From: CAVZOY01 sp963777095
GTDB taxonomy: Bacteria > Actinomycetota > Actinomycetes > Mycobacteriales > Geodermatophilaceae
NCBI GenBank assembly: GCA_963777095.1
Contig: CAVZOY010000005.1
Location: forward strand, 62,001-126,000
Direction of reading: 5' to 3'
DNA: 64,000 nt
The translations under genes and the position numbers were made by a program. This document shows, piece by piece, positions 31,201 through 40,083 of the stretch (position 1 is the first letter of the stretch; every line of letters begins with the position of its first letter). Under the pieces are notes generated by a model. That model saw only the letters and a list, made by a program, of their open reading frames with translations, ran no database searches and was not told where the DNA came from.

Positions 31201-31220
31201 GGTCCGCCGCTCGGCGGACC
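31201..31220 (-). terminator. Terminator after the ECF41 sigma gene
   Basis: GGTCCGCCG-CT-CGGCGGACC, a perfect 9-bp hairpin touching the TAG stop of the sigma-factor gene. No T run follows, as is usual in GC-rich actinobacteria. Confidence 0.65.
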
Positions 31221-32110
31221 TAGCTGCCGTCCGCGGCGGGCTCGCCGAGGCCGGCGAGCTTGGCCGGGTTCACCACGATGAGCACCTGGTCGACCGCGCC
31301 GTCGCCGACGACCGGCGACACGGCCATGAACGGCTCGCCGTCCACCCACGCGGCGACGCCGGGCGCCCCGTTGACCTCGGTCAGCCGCACGTCCAGCCCG
31401 GGGGTGGCGTAGCCCTTCGCCGCGATGCCGGTGAGGAACCGGGCCACCTTGTCCGCCCCGACGATCGGCCGCCGCGCCGCGTTCGCGACACCCCCGCCGT
31501 CGCTGGTCAGCACCACGCCGGGGGAGAGGACTGCCATGAGGGCGTCGACGTCTCCGCCCGCGACCGCGGCGAAGAACCGCTCGGTCACCTCGCGCTGGGC
31601 GCTCCGATCGGCGTCGAACCGGGGACGGCGCGCCTCCACGTGCTCGCGGGCGCGGTGCGCCAGCTGGCGGACCGCCGCCTCCGACCGGTCCAAGGCTGTC
31701 GCGACCTCCGCCGCGGGCATGCCGAAGACCTCGCGCAGGACGAAGACGGCTCGCTCCAGCGGCGACAGGGTCTCGAGGACCACGAGCAGGGCCAGCGACA
31801 CCTGCTCGCCGAGCTCCACCTCCTCGCCGGGGTCGGGAGCGCTGCCCGTGACCAGGGGCTCGGGCAGCCACGGGCCGACGTAGGTCTCCCGCCGCGACTG
31901 GGCCGACCGCAGCCGGTCGAGCGCCAGTCGGGAGGTGGTGCGCACGAGGTAGGCCTTGGGGTCGACCACGTCGCCACGGTCGGCGGCCGACCACCGCAGC
32001 CAGGCGTCCTGGACGACGTCCTCGGCGTCGGCCACGCTGCCCAGCATCTGGTAGGCGACGGTGAACAGCAGCCGCCGGTGCCGGTCGAACGCCGCCAGGG
32101 CCCCGGTCAT
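31220..32110 (-). CDS. sigJ: ECF41-group RNA polymerase sigma factor (SigJ-like)
   Basis: About 296 residues. Sigma-70 region 2 (LFTVAYQMLGSVADAEDVVQDAWLRW) and region 4 (LSPLERAVFVLREVFGMPAAEVA) are followed by a SnoaL-like C-terminal extension of ~110 residues with VLTSDGGG and NPAKLAGL, the hallmark of ECF41, where the extension regulates activity in place of a classical anti-sigma. Its ATG overlaps the stop of the carboxymuconolactone-decarboxylase gene, the standard ECF41 partner and target. Transcribed from the site at 32695-32721. Confidence 0.93.
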   Translation of the reverse strand: MTGALAAFDRHRRLLFTVAYQMLGSVADAEDVVQDAWLRWSAADRGDVVDPKAYLVRTTSRLALDRLRSAQSRRETYVGPWLPEPLVTGSAPDPGEEVELGEQVSLALLVVLETLSPLERAVFVLREVFGMPAAEVATALDRSEAAVRQLAHRAREHVEARRPRFDADRSAQREVTERFFAAVAGGDVDALMAVLSPGVVLTSDGGGVANAARRPIVGADKVARFLTGIAAKGYATPGLDVRLTEVNGAPGVAAWVDGEPFMAVSPVVGDGAVDQVLIVVNPAKLAGLGEPAADGS

Positions 32111-32661
32111 CTGCCCGCGGGGATCTCGCAGCGGTCCTTGAAGCCCTGGCTGGTCAGCCCCAGGGCGCTGTTGAACCTCGACCGCTGGTTCTCCACGGCG
32201 ATCATCATCGTGAGCTCCACCAGGGCGGCGTCGTCCAGGTGCGCGCGCAGCCCGGCCACCATCTCGTCGGTCACCGCCGGCGGGGTCGTGGTGGCTGCTT
32301 CCGCGTAGGCCATCACCTGTCGCTCCAGATCCGTGTAGACGTCGCTGTCGCGCCAGCGGGGGACGTTCTCCAGCTTGACCGGGTCGACGCCGCGGCTCGT
32401 GCTGATCCAGTAGCCGAAGTCCACGCACCACGAGCAGCCGATGCTGACCGCGGCGGTCATCTCTCCGAGCGCCTTGAGCGTCGGGTCGAGCCGGTTCCAC
32501 TTCTGCAGCGACATCTCGTGGCGGGCATCGGTCATGAGCACCCGCATGTTGTGGCCCATCGCGGCGGCCGGGTCGGCGACGGCGCCGAACCGGCGGCGCG
32601 AGTACCACTCGGTGAGCCGGTAGATCACGGTGCGGGGCGGGTCCAGGGAAATGCGGGCCAT
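32107..32661 (-). CDS. Carboxymuconolactone decarboxylase/AhpD-like protein
   Basis: 184 residues, ATG 32661. AhpD fold with the redox pair CSWC in AAVSIGCSWCVDFG and the downstream His/Glu surroundings expected of alkylhydroperoxidase-like proteins. Co-operonic with the ECF41 sigma gene (ATGA overlap). Predicted cytoplasmic peroxidase-like or oxidative-stress role. The real reaction of ECF41 partners is not known to me. Confidence 0.9.
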   Translation of the reverse strand: MARISLDPPRTVIYRLTEWYSRRRFGAVADPAAAMGHNMRVLMTDARHEMSLQKWNRLDPTLKALGEMTAAVSIGCSWCVDFGYWISTSRGVDPVKLENVPRWRDSDVYTDLERQVMAYAEAATTTPPAVTDEMVAGLRAHLDDAALVELTMMIAVENQRSRFNSALGLTSQGFKDRCEIPAGR

Positions 32662-32694
32662 GTCGGGCTCCTCGTCATCGCAGGTGCCCATGAA

Positions 32695-32721
32695 GACGGA
32701 GCGGGAGCTCCGGACGTGACA
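32695..32721 (-). promoter_or_regulatory. ECF41 promoter
   Basis: On the minus strand TGTCACG is followed after exactly 16 bases by CGTC, then about 33 bases to the ATG of the CMD gene. The ECF41 consensus I recall is TGTCACA-N16-CGTC, so only the last -35 base differs. It predicts that the sigma factor drives its own operon. Confidence 0.82.
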
Positions 32722-32728
32722 TCGAGGG

Positions 32729-32998
32729 TTACAGGCGGCCGCGGCCCTGGCGGAGCAGCATCATGCCGAGCGCGGCGCCGTCCGGGCCGAGCGCGAGACG
32801 GAACCGGTTGAGCACCTCTGCCTCGCGCGCCAGGGACAGGCGGGTGCCGCCGGTGGAGGCGCGCAGCGCGCCGATCTCCTGGGAGATGGCCAGCCGGCGT
32901 TGCACGAGCTCGATGATCTCCGCGTCGCAGGCGTCGATCTCGCCGCGCAGCGCGGTGATGCGCTCGTCGGAGGGGGCGGTGGTGGCGGGGGCGCTCAT
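32729..32998 (-). CDS. Chorismate mutase, AroQ type
   Basis: 89 residues. All-helical enzyme rearranging chorismate to prephenate for Phe and Tyr. Helix 1 carries ITALRGEIDACDAEIIELVQRR with the active-site Arg, followed by the KxxxxxxR-type segment in AISQEIGALRAS. Length and the divergent pcrA neighbour match mycobacterial Rv0948c. A 5' leader with a Phe-Tyr-Tyr peptide and a terminator (33046-33153) suggests attenuation by aromatic amino acid supply. Confidence 0.92.
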   Translation of the reverse strand: MSAPATTAPSDERITALRGEIDACDAEIIELVQRRLAISQEIGALRASTGGTRLSLAREAEVLNRFRLALGPDGAALGMMLLRQGRGRL

Positions 32999-33045
32999 CG
33001 GTGGTCCTTCGTGTTCTCGGAGGCCGTCGGGTCCGGGAACGAGAA

Positions 33046-33073
33046 ACGCCCCGGGCTCTCGGGCCCGGGGCGT
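33046..33073 (-). terminator. Leader terminator before chorismate mutase
   Basis: Minus strand: an 11-bp perfect stem (ACGCCCCGGGC with its complement) and a 6-base loop, followed directly by TTTCTCGTT, a T-rich run unusual here. It begins 17 bases after the leader-peptide stop and ends 47 bases before the chorismate mutase ATG. A terminator inside a 5' leader points to attenuation. Confidence 0.8.
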
Positions 33074-33090
33074 CTGTTGCGGCTTCGTGC

Positions 33091-33153
33091 TCAGCCAGCG
33101 GTGACGGACACCGGATCCCGGTGGCCGTAGTAAAAGCTGACCGTGGCGAGCAC
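33091..33153 (-). CDS. Leader peptide with Phe-Tyr-Tyr run
   Basis: GTG start, 20 codons, TGA stop, on the minus strand. The seventh to ninth codons are TTT TAC TAC (SFYYG). The Phe codon is TTT, uncommon in this genome. Directly after it a CACCGG-GAT-CCGGTG hairpin could form, then the terminator at 33046-33073. No ribosome-binding site is seen before the GTG, so leaderless start is likely; a weak CACACT lies 7 bases upstream. Role inferred: ribosome stalling at Phe/Tyr codons controls chorismate mutase. The rest of the 313-bp gap (to pcrA at 33312) contains only the divergent promoters. Confidence 0.72.
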   Translation of the reverse strand: MLATVSFYYGHRDPVSVTAG

Positions 33154-33311
33154 GTCGGAGAGTGTGCCACAGGCCGCGCGGCGGTGACCAGCGGCGCGCT
33201 GGGACGGGTGATGCGCAGCGTCCACAGCCGGCGCGGGCCGGTCACCCGTCCGGCTTACAGTGATGTAGTGAATGCGCCGCAGGCTTCGGGTTCCCCAGCG
33301 GAGCTGCGTTC

Positions 33312-35609
33312 ATGAGCAGCGTCCAGCAGGCCCTCCCCGGGACGGCGTCCCTCCAGCGCTCGGCACCCGGCCGGACCGGCCGGGAGCTGGACCGCATGCT
33401 CGCCGGGCTCAACGGCCCGCAGCGGCAGGCCGTCGTCCACGAGGGTGGGCCGCTGCTCATCGTCGCCGGTGCGGGCTCGGGCAAGACCCGCGTCCTGGCC
33501 CATCGCATCGCCTACCTCCTGGGCGCGCGCGGGGTGCAGCCCGGCGAGGTGCTGGCGATCACCTTCACCAACAAGGCCGCCGGCGAGATGAAGGAGCGCG
33601 TCGCGCACCTCGTCGGCCCGCGCGCCCGCGCGATGTGGGTGTCGACCTTCCACTCGATGTGCGTGCGCATCCTGCGCGCCGAGGCCGCGAAGCTGGGCCT
33701 GAAGTCGTCGTTCACGATCTACGACCAGGGCGACTCGGTGCGGCTGATGACGATGGTCGCCCGCGACCTCGACCTCGACGCCAAGCGCTATCCCGGCCGC
33801 AGCCTGGCCGCGCAGGTGTCGAACCTCAAGAACGAGCTGATCGACGAGGAGAGCTTCAGCCCGACGACGCCGCCCGAGAGGGTGCTGGCCGACGTCTACC
33901 GGCTCTACCAGCAGCGACTGCGCCAGGCGCACGCGCTCGACTTCGACGACCTGATCATGACGACGGTCTCCCTGCTGCAGGCCTTCCCCGACGTCGCCGA
34001 GCACTACCGCCGCCGGTTCCGCCACGTGCTGGTCGACGAGTACCAGGACACCAACCACGCCCAGTACGTGCTGGTGCGCGAGCTGGTCGGCACGGGTGAG
34101 GGCCCGGTGCCGCCCGCCGAGCTCTGCGTCGTCGGTGACGCCGACCAGTCGATCTACGCCTTCCGCGGCGCGACCATCCGCAACATCGACGAGTTCGAGC
34201 GCGACTACCCCGAGGCCATGACGATCCTGCTGGAGCAGAACTACCGCTCCACCCAGCGGATCCTCAAGGCGGCCAACCAGGTCATCGCCAAGAACACCGG
34301 CCGTCGTCCGAAGAACCTGTGGACCGACGCCGGCGACGGCGAGCTGATCGAGGGCTACGTCGCCGACAACGAGCACGACGAGGCGGCCTGGGTCGCCGAG
34401 CAGATCGACGCCCTCGTCGACGAGGGCGAGGTCCAGCCCAAGGACATCGCGGTCTTCTACCGGACCAACAACGCCTCCCGCGTCTTCGAGGAGGTGTTCA
34501 TCCGCGTCGGCATGCCCTACAAGGTCGTCGGCGGGGTGCGCTTCTACGAGCGCAAGGAGGTCCGCGACGCGCTGGCCTACCTCAAGGTGGTCGCCAACCC
34601 GACCGACGTCGTCAGCCTGCGCCGGGTGATCAACACCCCGAAGCGCGGGATCGGCGAGCGGGCCGAGCAGTGCATCGAGCAGTTCGCCGATCGCGAGCGG
34701 ATCGCCTTCGCGACGGCGCTGCGCCGGTGCGCCGAGGTCACCACGCTCGCGTCGCGGTCGCTGAAGAACATCCAGGAGTTCGTCGCGCTGCTCGAGGAGT
34801 TCGAGCAGCTGGTCGAGACCGGGTCCGGCCCGGCCGCGCTGCTCGAGAGCATCCTCGACCGCACCGGCTACCTCGCCGAGCTGTCGTCGAGCACCGACCC
34901 GCAGGACGAGGGGCGCGTCGACAACCTCAACGAGCTCATCTCGGTGGCGGCGGAGTTCGAGGCGGCCCACCCCGGCGGCACGGTCACCGAGTTCCTCGAG
35001 CAGGTCTCGCTGGTGGCCGACGCCGACCAGGTGCCCGTGGCCGGGGACGACGCCGGCGTCGTCACGCTCATGACGCTGCACACGGCCAAGGGCCTGGAGT
35101 TCCCGGTCGTCTTCCTCACGGCGCTCGAGGACGGCGTCTTCCCGCACCTGCGCGCGCTCGGCGACCCGCGGGAGCTCGAGGAGGAGCGCCGGCTGGCCTA
35201 CGTCGGCATCACCCGCGCGCAGAAGCGGCTGTTCCTCTCACGGGCGCAGGTGCGCACCAGCTGGGGTGCGCCGGCCTACAACCCGCCGTCACGCTTCCTG
35301 GACGAGCTGCCGGCGGACACCGTGCACTGGGCGCGCACCGAGCCGGTGCCGACCATGTCGACGTACGCCAACTCGGCGCAGGCGCGGGTCGCCGCCACCG
35401 GACTCTCGACCGGGGGGCTGCGTGGCGGCCCGGGCAACCGCGCGGTGATCAGCGTCGAGCCGGGGGACCGGGTCAGCCACGACGCGTTCGGCATGGGCAC
35501 GGTCGTCGAGGTGACCGGTGCCGGAGACAAGGCGCAGGCGACCGTCGACTTCGGGTCGGGCGGCACCAAGCGGCTCGTCCTGCGCTACGCGCCGCTCGTC
35601 AAGCTCTGA
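33312..35609 (+). CDS. pcrA: ATP-dependent DNA helicase PcrA/UvrD
   Basis: 765 residues, intact. Superfamily 1A helicase: Q-motif LNGPQRQAV, Walker A AGAGSGKTRVLAHRI, motif Ia TFTNKAAGEMKER, motif II DEYQD, motif III VGDADQSIYAFRGA, motif IV LEQNYRS, motif V TLHTAKGLEFPVVF and motif VI RRLAYVGITRAQKRL. It unwinds DNA in repair and plasmid/replication conflict resolution. C-terminal Tudor-like tail ends GDRVSHDAFGMGTVVE...KLVLRYAPL. ATG with GGAG upstream. Confidence 0.97.
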   Translation: MSSVQQALPGTASLQRSAPGRTGRELDRMLAGLNGPQRQAVVHEGGPLLIVAGAGSGKTRVLAHRIAYLLGARGVQPGEVLAITFTNKAAGEMKERVAHLVGPRARAMWVSTFHSMCVRILRAEAAKLGLKSSFTIYDQGDSVRLMTMVARDLDLDAKRYPGRSLAAQVSNLKNELIDEESFSPTTPPERVLADVYRLYQQRLRQAHALDFDDLIMTTVSLLQAFPDVAEHYRRRFRHVLVDEYQDTNHAQYVLVRELVGTGEGPVPPAELCVVGDADQSIYAFRGATIRNIDEFERDYPEAMTILLEQNYRSTQRILKAANQVIAKNTGRRPKNLWTDAGDGELIEGYVADNEHDEAAWVAEQIDALVDEGEVQPKDIAVFYRTNNASRVFEEVFIRVGMPYKVVGGVRFYERKEVRDALAYLKVVANPTDVVSLRRVINTPKRGIGERAEQCIEQFADRERIAFATALRRCAEVTTLASRSLKNIQEFVALLEEFEQLVETGSGPAALLESILDRTGYLAELSSSTDPQDEGRVDNLNELISVAAEFEAAHPGGTVTEFLEQVSLVADADQVPVAGDDAGVVTLMTLHTAKGLEFPVVFLTALEDGVFPHLRALGDPRELEEERRLAYVGITRAQKRLFLSRAQVRTSWGAPAYNPPSRFLDELPADTVHWARTEPVPTMSTYANSAQARVAATGLSTGGLRGGPGNRAVISVEPGDRVSHDAFGMGTVVEVTGAGDKAQATVDFGSGGTKRLVLRYAPLVKL

Positions 35610-35628
35610 CTCCGCGGCCGCGTGAGTG

Positions 35629-36281
35629 CTAGGGCGCCATCCCCGCCTCGTAGGCGAAGATCACCGCCTGGACCCGGTCGCGCAGCCCGAGCTTCGCCAG
35701 CACGTGCCCGACGTGGGTCTTCACCGTTCCCTCCCCGAGGAACAGCTCGCCCGCCATCTCCGCATTGGTCAGCCCCCGGCCCAGCAGGACCAGCACCTCC
35801 CGCTCCCGCGGGGTGAGCAGCGCCAGCCGGGCGGCCAGGTCGGGGCGGCGTGGCGGAAGGGCGACGAAGCGTTCGACGACGCGGCGGGTCACCGCCGGGG
35901 ACAGCAGCGCGTCGCCGGAGGCCACCGTGTGGACGGCGGCGATCAGCTCCTCCGGTGGGGCGTCCTTGAGCAGGAAGCCGCTCGCGCCCGCACGCAGCGC
36001 CTCGAACACGTACTCGTCGAGGTCGAAGGTGGTGAGCACGAGCACGGCGGGGGCGGCGTCGGGGTCCCGGACGATCTCGCGGGTGGCGGCGAGTCCGTCC
36101 ATCCGCGGCATCCGGATGTCCATGACGACGACGTCCGGGCGCAGCTGCCCGGCCAGCGTCACCGCCTCGGCACCGTCGCCTGCCTCGCCGAGCACGGAGA
36201 TGCCGTCGTCGATCTCGAACACTTTGCGCAAACCCCCCTGACCAGCGGCTGGTCGTCGACGACGAGCACGCCGACCCTCAC
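35629..36281 (-). CDS. NarL/LuxR-family response regulator, one frameshift
   Basis: About 217 residues. GTG 36281 overlaps the stop of the kinase gene (GTGA). Receiver: VLVVDDQPLVR, phosphoacceptor Asp in VVVMDIRMPRMDG, LTTFDLDEY, Lys in FLLKDA. HTH: LTPREREVLVLLGRGLTNAEMA...GTVKTHVGHVLAKLGL. The frame slips inside a G6 run (36233-36239 on the complementary strand); corrected it reads LVRGGLRKVFEIDDG. Clearly functional otherwise. Confidence 0.9.
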
Positions 36282-37426
36282 GGCTGCTCGCCCTCCAGCG
36301 GCAGCTCGGCGCGCACCGACCAGCCGCCGCCCGCCCCGGCCCGGCCGTGAAGCGTCCGCCGTACAGGGCGGCGCGCTCCCGCATGCCGATGAGCCCGTGC
36401 CCGTCCGGCCCGACGCGGTCGGGCGGACGGCCGTCGTCGGTCACCTCCAGCGTCAGCTGGTGCGCCGACCATCCGGTGCAACCGCCACGCGGGTGGCGCC
36501 GTGGGCATGCCGGACGGCGTTGGTCAGGCCTCCTGGACGATCCGGTACGCCGAGACGTCGAGTCCTGGCGGGAGCGGACGGGGGAGCCGCTCACCAGCAG
36601 GTCGACGCGGGACCCCTGCCCGACGGACGTCGTCGACGAGGGCCGGGAGGGCGGCCAGCCCGGCAGCGGCGCCAGCTCCGCCGCGTCGTCGTCCCGGCGC
36701 AGCACCCCACGAGCCGGCGCAGCTCGGCCAGGGTCGCGCGGCCGGACCGTTCGATGCTCTCGAGCGCCGTCCGGCGCTGGGCCGTGTCGCTGCCGGGGGC
36801 GAGCCGCTCGGCGCCGGCCTGCAGCACGAGCAGGCTGAGGTTGTGGCCCACGACGTCGTGCAACTCGCGGGCGATGCGGGCGCGCTCGTCGGTCACGGCC
36901 AGACGGGCGGTGTCGGCGCGCTCGCGTTCCAGCTGGGCGGCGAGCGCGGCGAGCTCGCCGGCCTGGCGGCGCCAGTCGCGCACGAGGCGGCCGACCAGCC
37001 ACGTCGCGACCGTCAGCGGCCCCAGGACGATGACGTCGCCGGGCTCGTCCACCGTGATCCCCACGAGTGCGACGGCGAGGCCCGCGAGCGCGGTCGTCCC
37101 GCCGGCGTACGCGCCGGCGGAGTAGACGGCGAGCAGGTAGGTCAGCAGGGTGCTCTGGGTCTCCTGCACGGTGCTGACCAGGCCGAGCCCGAGGCTGCCG
37201 GCGGACACGAGGACGACGGTCGGCAACGGCAGCCGGCGCCGGACGGCGAGGGGCAGCGACGCGAGAGGGCCAGCGGGATCAGCGCGGCGAGCGGACCGTC
37301 GACGTCCGAGGTGAGGATCTCCAGCAGGACGAACGCCGCGAGCCCGAGCGCGATGACGACGTCCACGGCCAGCGGACGGCGCCGCACCGCCGTCCGGAGG
37401 TCGTCGAGCGCCGTGGGGGCCCGCAT
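36278..37426 (-). CDS. Sensor histidine kinase, many frameshifts
   Basis: Four N-terminal membrane helices (VIALGLAAFVLLEIL...), then a NarL-partner kinase: phosphoacceptor box DERARIARELHDVVGHNLSLLVLQ, and by joining frames YRIVQEALTNAVRHA (N box), VTDDG and GHGLIGMRERAALYGG. At least seven breaks are needed (near 37265, 36707, 36663, 36607, 36528, 36476 and 36350), most being one missing G or C in a run. All kinase motifs survive once corrected, so low-quality sequence is likelier than decay. Cognate to the overlapping regulator. Confidence 0.8.
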
Positions 37427-37589
37427 GCGGCGGACGCTAGCCTGCCCGGCCGTTCGGCGGCGTCCCCTGCGCGGGGCATCTCGTCTCCCCCTGGCGGCAT
37501 ACCCGAAGATCGCCCCGGCAGCAGACGCGCGCCGTCGCCCGGCTCCCTAGCGTCCGGTCCGACCGGGAACGACGGACGAGGAGGACGAC

Positions 37590-38023
37590 ATGCGCGCAGC
37601 GGCGTGGACGAGGGGAGCGGCCGGCTTCGCGCTGGCCGGAGGACTGGCTGGTTGGCCAAGCAGGCCGCCATCGCGGCGTCCGTCGGGCCGGACGGGGCGC
37701 CTCCGGAGAACACCGGAATAGGTGTGCTCTACCTGCTCGGGGTCGCGCTGATGCTGGTCGGCGCCACCGGGGTCGGTGCGGGACTGCTGCGCGGTCGCCC
37801 GCCGGTGGTGTGGGTCCCGGTCGCGATCGTCCTCGCGCCCGTGGTGTTCTTCGGCGTGCAGACGGCGACCGACGCGATCGTCGACGCGCTCGCCGGTGCG
37901 GATGCGCACTGGTGGTGGGCCGGTGAGGGCGGGATCGTGCTGACCGCCCTCGTCTTCGCGGGAGCGGGTGCGGTCGTGCTGGCCCGTTCGCGGGCGGCCC
38001 GGCGACTGCCGGTCCCCGCCTGA
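37590..38023 (+). CDS. Small membrane protein, one frameshift
   Basis: About 144 residues. ATG 37590 with GAGGAGG six bases before. It starts MRAAAWTRGAAGFALAGGL and slips near 37645 into WLAKQAAIAASVGPDG. Three to four helices follow (IGVLYLLGVALMLVGATGV, VVWVPVAIVLAPVVFFGV, GIVLTALVFAGAGAVVLA). No family recognised. It is divergent from the kinase, and the 163-bp gap between them may hold promoters for both. Confidence 0.65.
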
Positions 38024-38036
38024 GGGCGGCGGCGGT

Positions 38037-38852
38037 TCAGCCGACCTGGACCCCGCGGTTCTCCAGGAAGGTCTGCGGGTCGATCGGGGAACCGTCGCGG
38101 CCGCCCTGGTGGATCTCGTAGTGCAGGTGCGGTCCGGTCGAGAAGCCCTCGTTGCCCACCGAGGCGATCTGGTCGCCGGCGTGCACGATCTGGCCGTTGT
38201 GCACGGAGTAGTAGCGCATGTGGCCGTAGATGTGGACGTTGCCGTCCTCGTCCTGGATGTAGACCGCATTGCCGAACCCGGACACCGGGCCCGCCTCGAG
38301 CACCACGCCGTCGACGGCGGTGTAGATGGGCGTGCCGCTCGGGGCGGCCATGTCCAGGCCGTAGTGCATCTGGCCCCAGCGGAGGCAGTAGCAGGTGGTG
38401 AGTTCGTAACTGCTGACCGGCGAGACGACCTTCGGCTCGCGGGCGGCGCGGGAGGCCGCCAGCTCGCCGAGGCGGGCGCGGGCCTCGGCCTCGGTGATGC
38501 CCCGGCGGGCGCCGGCGTCGGACATCTCACCGCTCGGGTCGTCGCCGCCGATGCCGAGCCCGTAGTCCGAGGCGTCGACGCGGACCGGCTCCGGGTCGCC
38601 CGTCAGGATCGGTCCGGCGGCCAGCAGGGCGCCGGCGATCAGCGCGGCCAGCCACACCGGGGCGCGGCGGCCGGGCGGGTGGGGGAGGCGGCGCAGCGAG
38701 GGGATCCGCCGCCGCGCGGCCGGGACGTCCGCAGCGGGAGCGGGCTCGGGCGCCGGCGGGGGAGCGACGTCGTGCAGAGGGGCGCGCGGTGCGGGGACAC
38801 GTGCTGCCACCCGTGGCCTCTCGACGGCCTCGGGCATAGCGATGGGCGGCAC
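38037..38852 (-). CDS. Membrane-anchored M23 metallopeptidase
   Basis: About 271 residues. A Pro/Ala-rich cytoplasmic arm, one membrane helix (APVWLAALIAGALLAAG), a spacer, then an M23 (LytM) domain: MHYGLDMA (His and Asp zinc ligands) and the HLHYEIH His-x-His motif. It cuts peptidoglycan cross-bridges outside the membrane, or acts as an activator if zinc binding is weak. Rv0950c occupies the same place between pcrA and sucCD in mycobacteria. An MtrA-like site lies about 60 bp upstream (38911-38925). Confidence 0.9.
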   Translation of the reverse strand: MPPIAMPEAVERPRVAARVPAPRAPLHDVAPPPAPEPAPAADVPAARRRIPSLRRLPHPPGRRAPVWLAALIAGALLAAGPILTGDPEPVRVDASDYGLGIGGDDPSGEMSDAGARRGITEAEARARLGELAASRAAREPKVVSPVSSYELTTCYCLRWGQMHYGLDMAAPSGTPIYTAVDGVVLEAGPVSGFGNAVYIQDEDGNVHIYGHMRYYSVHNGQIVHAGDQIASVGNEGFSTGPHLHYEIHQGGRDGSPIDPQTFLENRGVQVG

Positions 38853-38910
38853 GGTGGACCCTCCGGGGGAAGCGGCGTCCGCCGGTGGGTACCGGCGCCG
38901 TGATCGGACC

Positions 38911-38925
38911 GTAACCGTGCGTCAG
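38911..38925. promoter_or_regulatory. MtrA-like site upstream of the M23 gene
   Basis: GTAAC-CGTGC-GTCAG matches the actinobacterial MtrA pattern GTNAC-N5-GTNAC except for the last base. MtrA controls cell-wall hydrolase genes in relatives. Single site, judged by eye. Confidence 0.35.
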
Positions 38926-38961
38926 GGTCTGACCAAGCACCGACACGACGTGTCGTGCCGT

Positions 38962-39012
38962 GCAGCAGAGGACTGCCCGCCACCGCTCGCACGCTCGCGG
39001 CGGGACTCGGAG
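38962..39012 (+). repeat. Dispersed palindromic repeat, family 1, copy D (diverged)
   Basis: Contains GCAGCAGAGGACTGCC then CACCGCTCGCACGCTCGCGG, close to the core of copies B and C, with a CCCGCC..CCGC/GCGGCGGG stem. It sits after the lipase gene and before the M23 gene. The TAGAGAAAGG head is missing. Confidence 0.5.
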
Positions 39013-39026
39013 GGCCGGAAGAGCTG

Positions 39027-39926
39027 TTAGGCGACGGCGGACGCCGGCGCAGCGGCGTCGACCCCGCGGAGCCCGGCCAGGGTGGCCGCCACCTCGTCGA
39101 CGACGGACCGGTGGATCGGCAGGGACATGTGCCCCACGCCGCGTACCAGGACGTTGCGGGCGGCGAGATCCGGGTGCTCGATGCGCCCCGAGCTGGTGGG
39201 GACGACGACCTGGTCGAGGTCGCTGTAGATCGCCGTCAGCGGGGTGCGACAGTCGGGTGCCGGCTCGTCGAGGGTGCGCAGCATCGGCGAGCCGGGGCGC
39301 AGCTGACGGACCAGCGCGGTGGGCAGCACGTGCGCCCACAGCGACCCCTGGTGCGGCGTCCCCAGGGTCACGAGGGTCTCCACGCGGCGGTGGCCGCCCT
39401 GCTTCTGCACGTGGTACCGGGCGATCAGCCCACCCAGGCTGTGCCCGACCACGTGGATGCGGTCGTGGCCCGTCTGCTCGCAGAGCCGCTCGATGTGCCG
39501 GCCGAGGTCCTCGGCGCCCTGTGCGACGTCGGACAGCAGTGGGCTGTAGTTCCAGGAGCAGACCGACGCGAAGCCGCGGCGGCGCAGGCTGCGCCGCATC
39601 ACGGCGAAGATCGACCGGTTGTCGACGAAGCCGTGCACGAGCAGCACGGGGATGCGGGCGGCGAGCGGGTCGGCGGCGAACAGCGCGCGGACGGCCGGCG
39701 GCTGGTCGCCGGGCCGGTAGCGGCCGTCGGGGCGGATCTGCTCGGTGCGCGTGCCCAGCGGGTAGAGCAGTGCGTGGGCGCTCAGCCAGGCCAGCTCGGT
39801 GAGCCCGCCGGTCAGCGTCTGGGGGCTCACGAGGGCGCGCAGGCCTCCTCGTGGCGCACCGCCGGAGAGGATGGTCGTGTGCGACGCTGGACCGGAGCGC
39901 GGGGCGCTCGTCGGGCGCATCGCCAT
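39027..39926 (-). CDS. Alpha/beta hydrolase, lipase-like
   Basis: About 299 residues. VLLVHGFVDNRSIF (oxyanion region), the nucleophile elbow VVGHSLGGLIARY, LVTLGTPHQGS (lipase-type), an Asp in YSDLDQVVVP and the catalytic His in GVGHMSLPIH. It resembles triacylglycerol lipase/PGAP1-like cytosolic or secreted hydrolases. No clear signal peptide. The exact start (39926 or slightly downstream) is uncertain. The 157 bp upstream are featureless apart from a possible promoter. Confidence 0.86.
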   Translation of the reverse strand: MAMRPTSAPRSGPASHTTILSGGAPRGGLRALVSPQTLTGGLTELAWLSAHALLYPLGTRTEQIRPDGRYRPGDQPPAVRALFAADPLAARIPVLLVHGFVDNRSIFAVMRRSLRRRGFASVCSWNYSPLLSDVAQGAEDLGRHIERLCEQTGHDRIHVVGHSLGGLIARYHVQKQGGHRRVETLVTLGTPHQGSLWAHVLPTALVRQLRPGSPMLRTLDEPAPDCRTPLTAIYSDLDQVVVPTSSGRIEHPDLAARNVLVRGVGHMSLPIHRSVVDEVAATLAGLRGVDAAAPASAVA

Positions 39927-40083
39927 CCTCTTTCGTCTGGGGCGCGGCGGGGGCCGAGCCGGGTCCCGCCGCAGCAGGTGCGCCTGGGAGTGCTCCGTTG
40001 ACGCGACCGTAATGCCCCGTTGTGGCGAGCGTCACACGAACGTCACCGGCCCGTCGCAGATCGAGGCCCGTTCGTGACCATCG

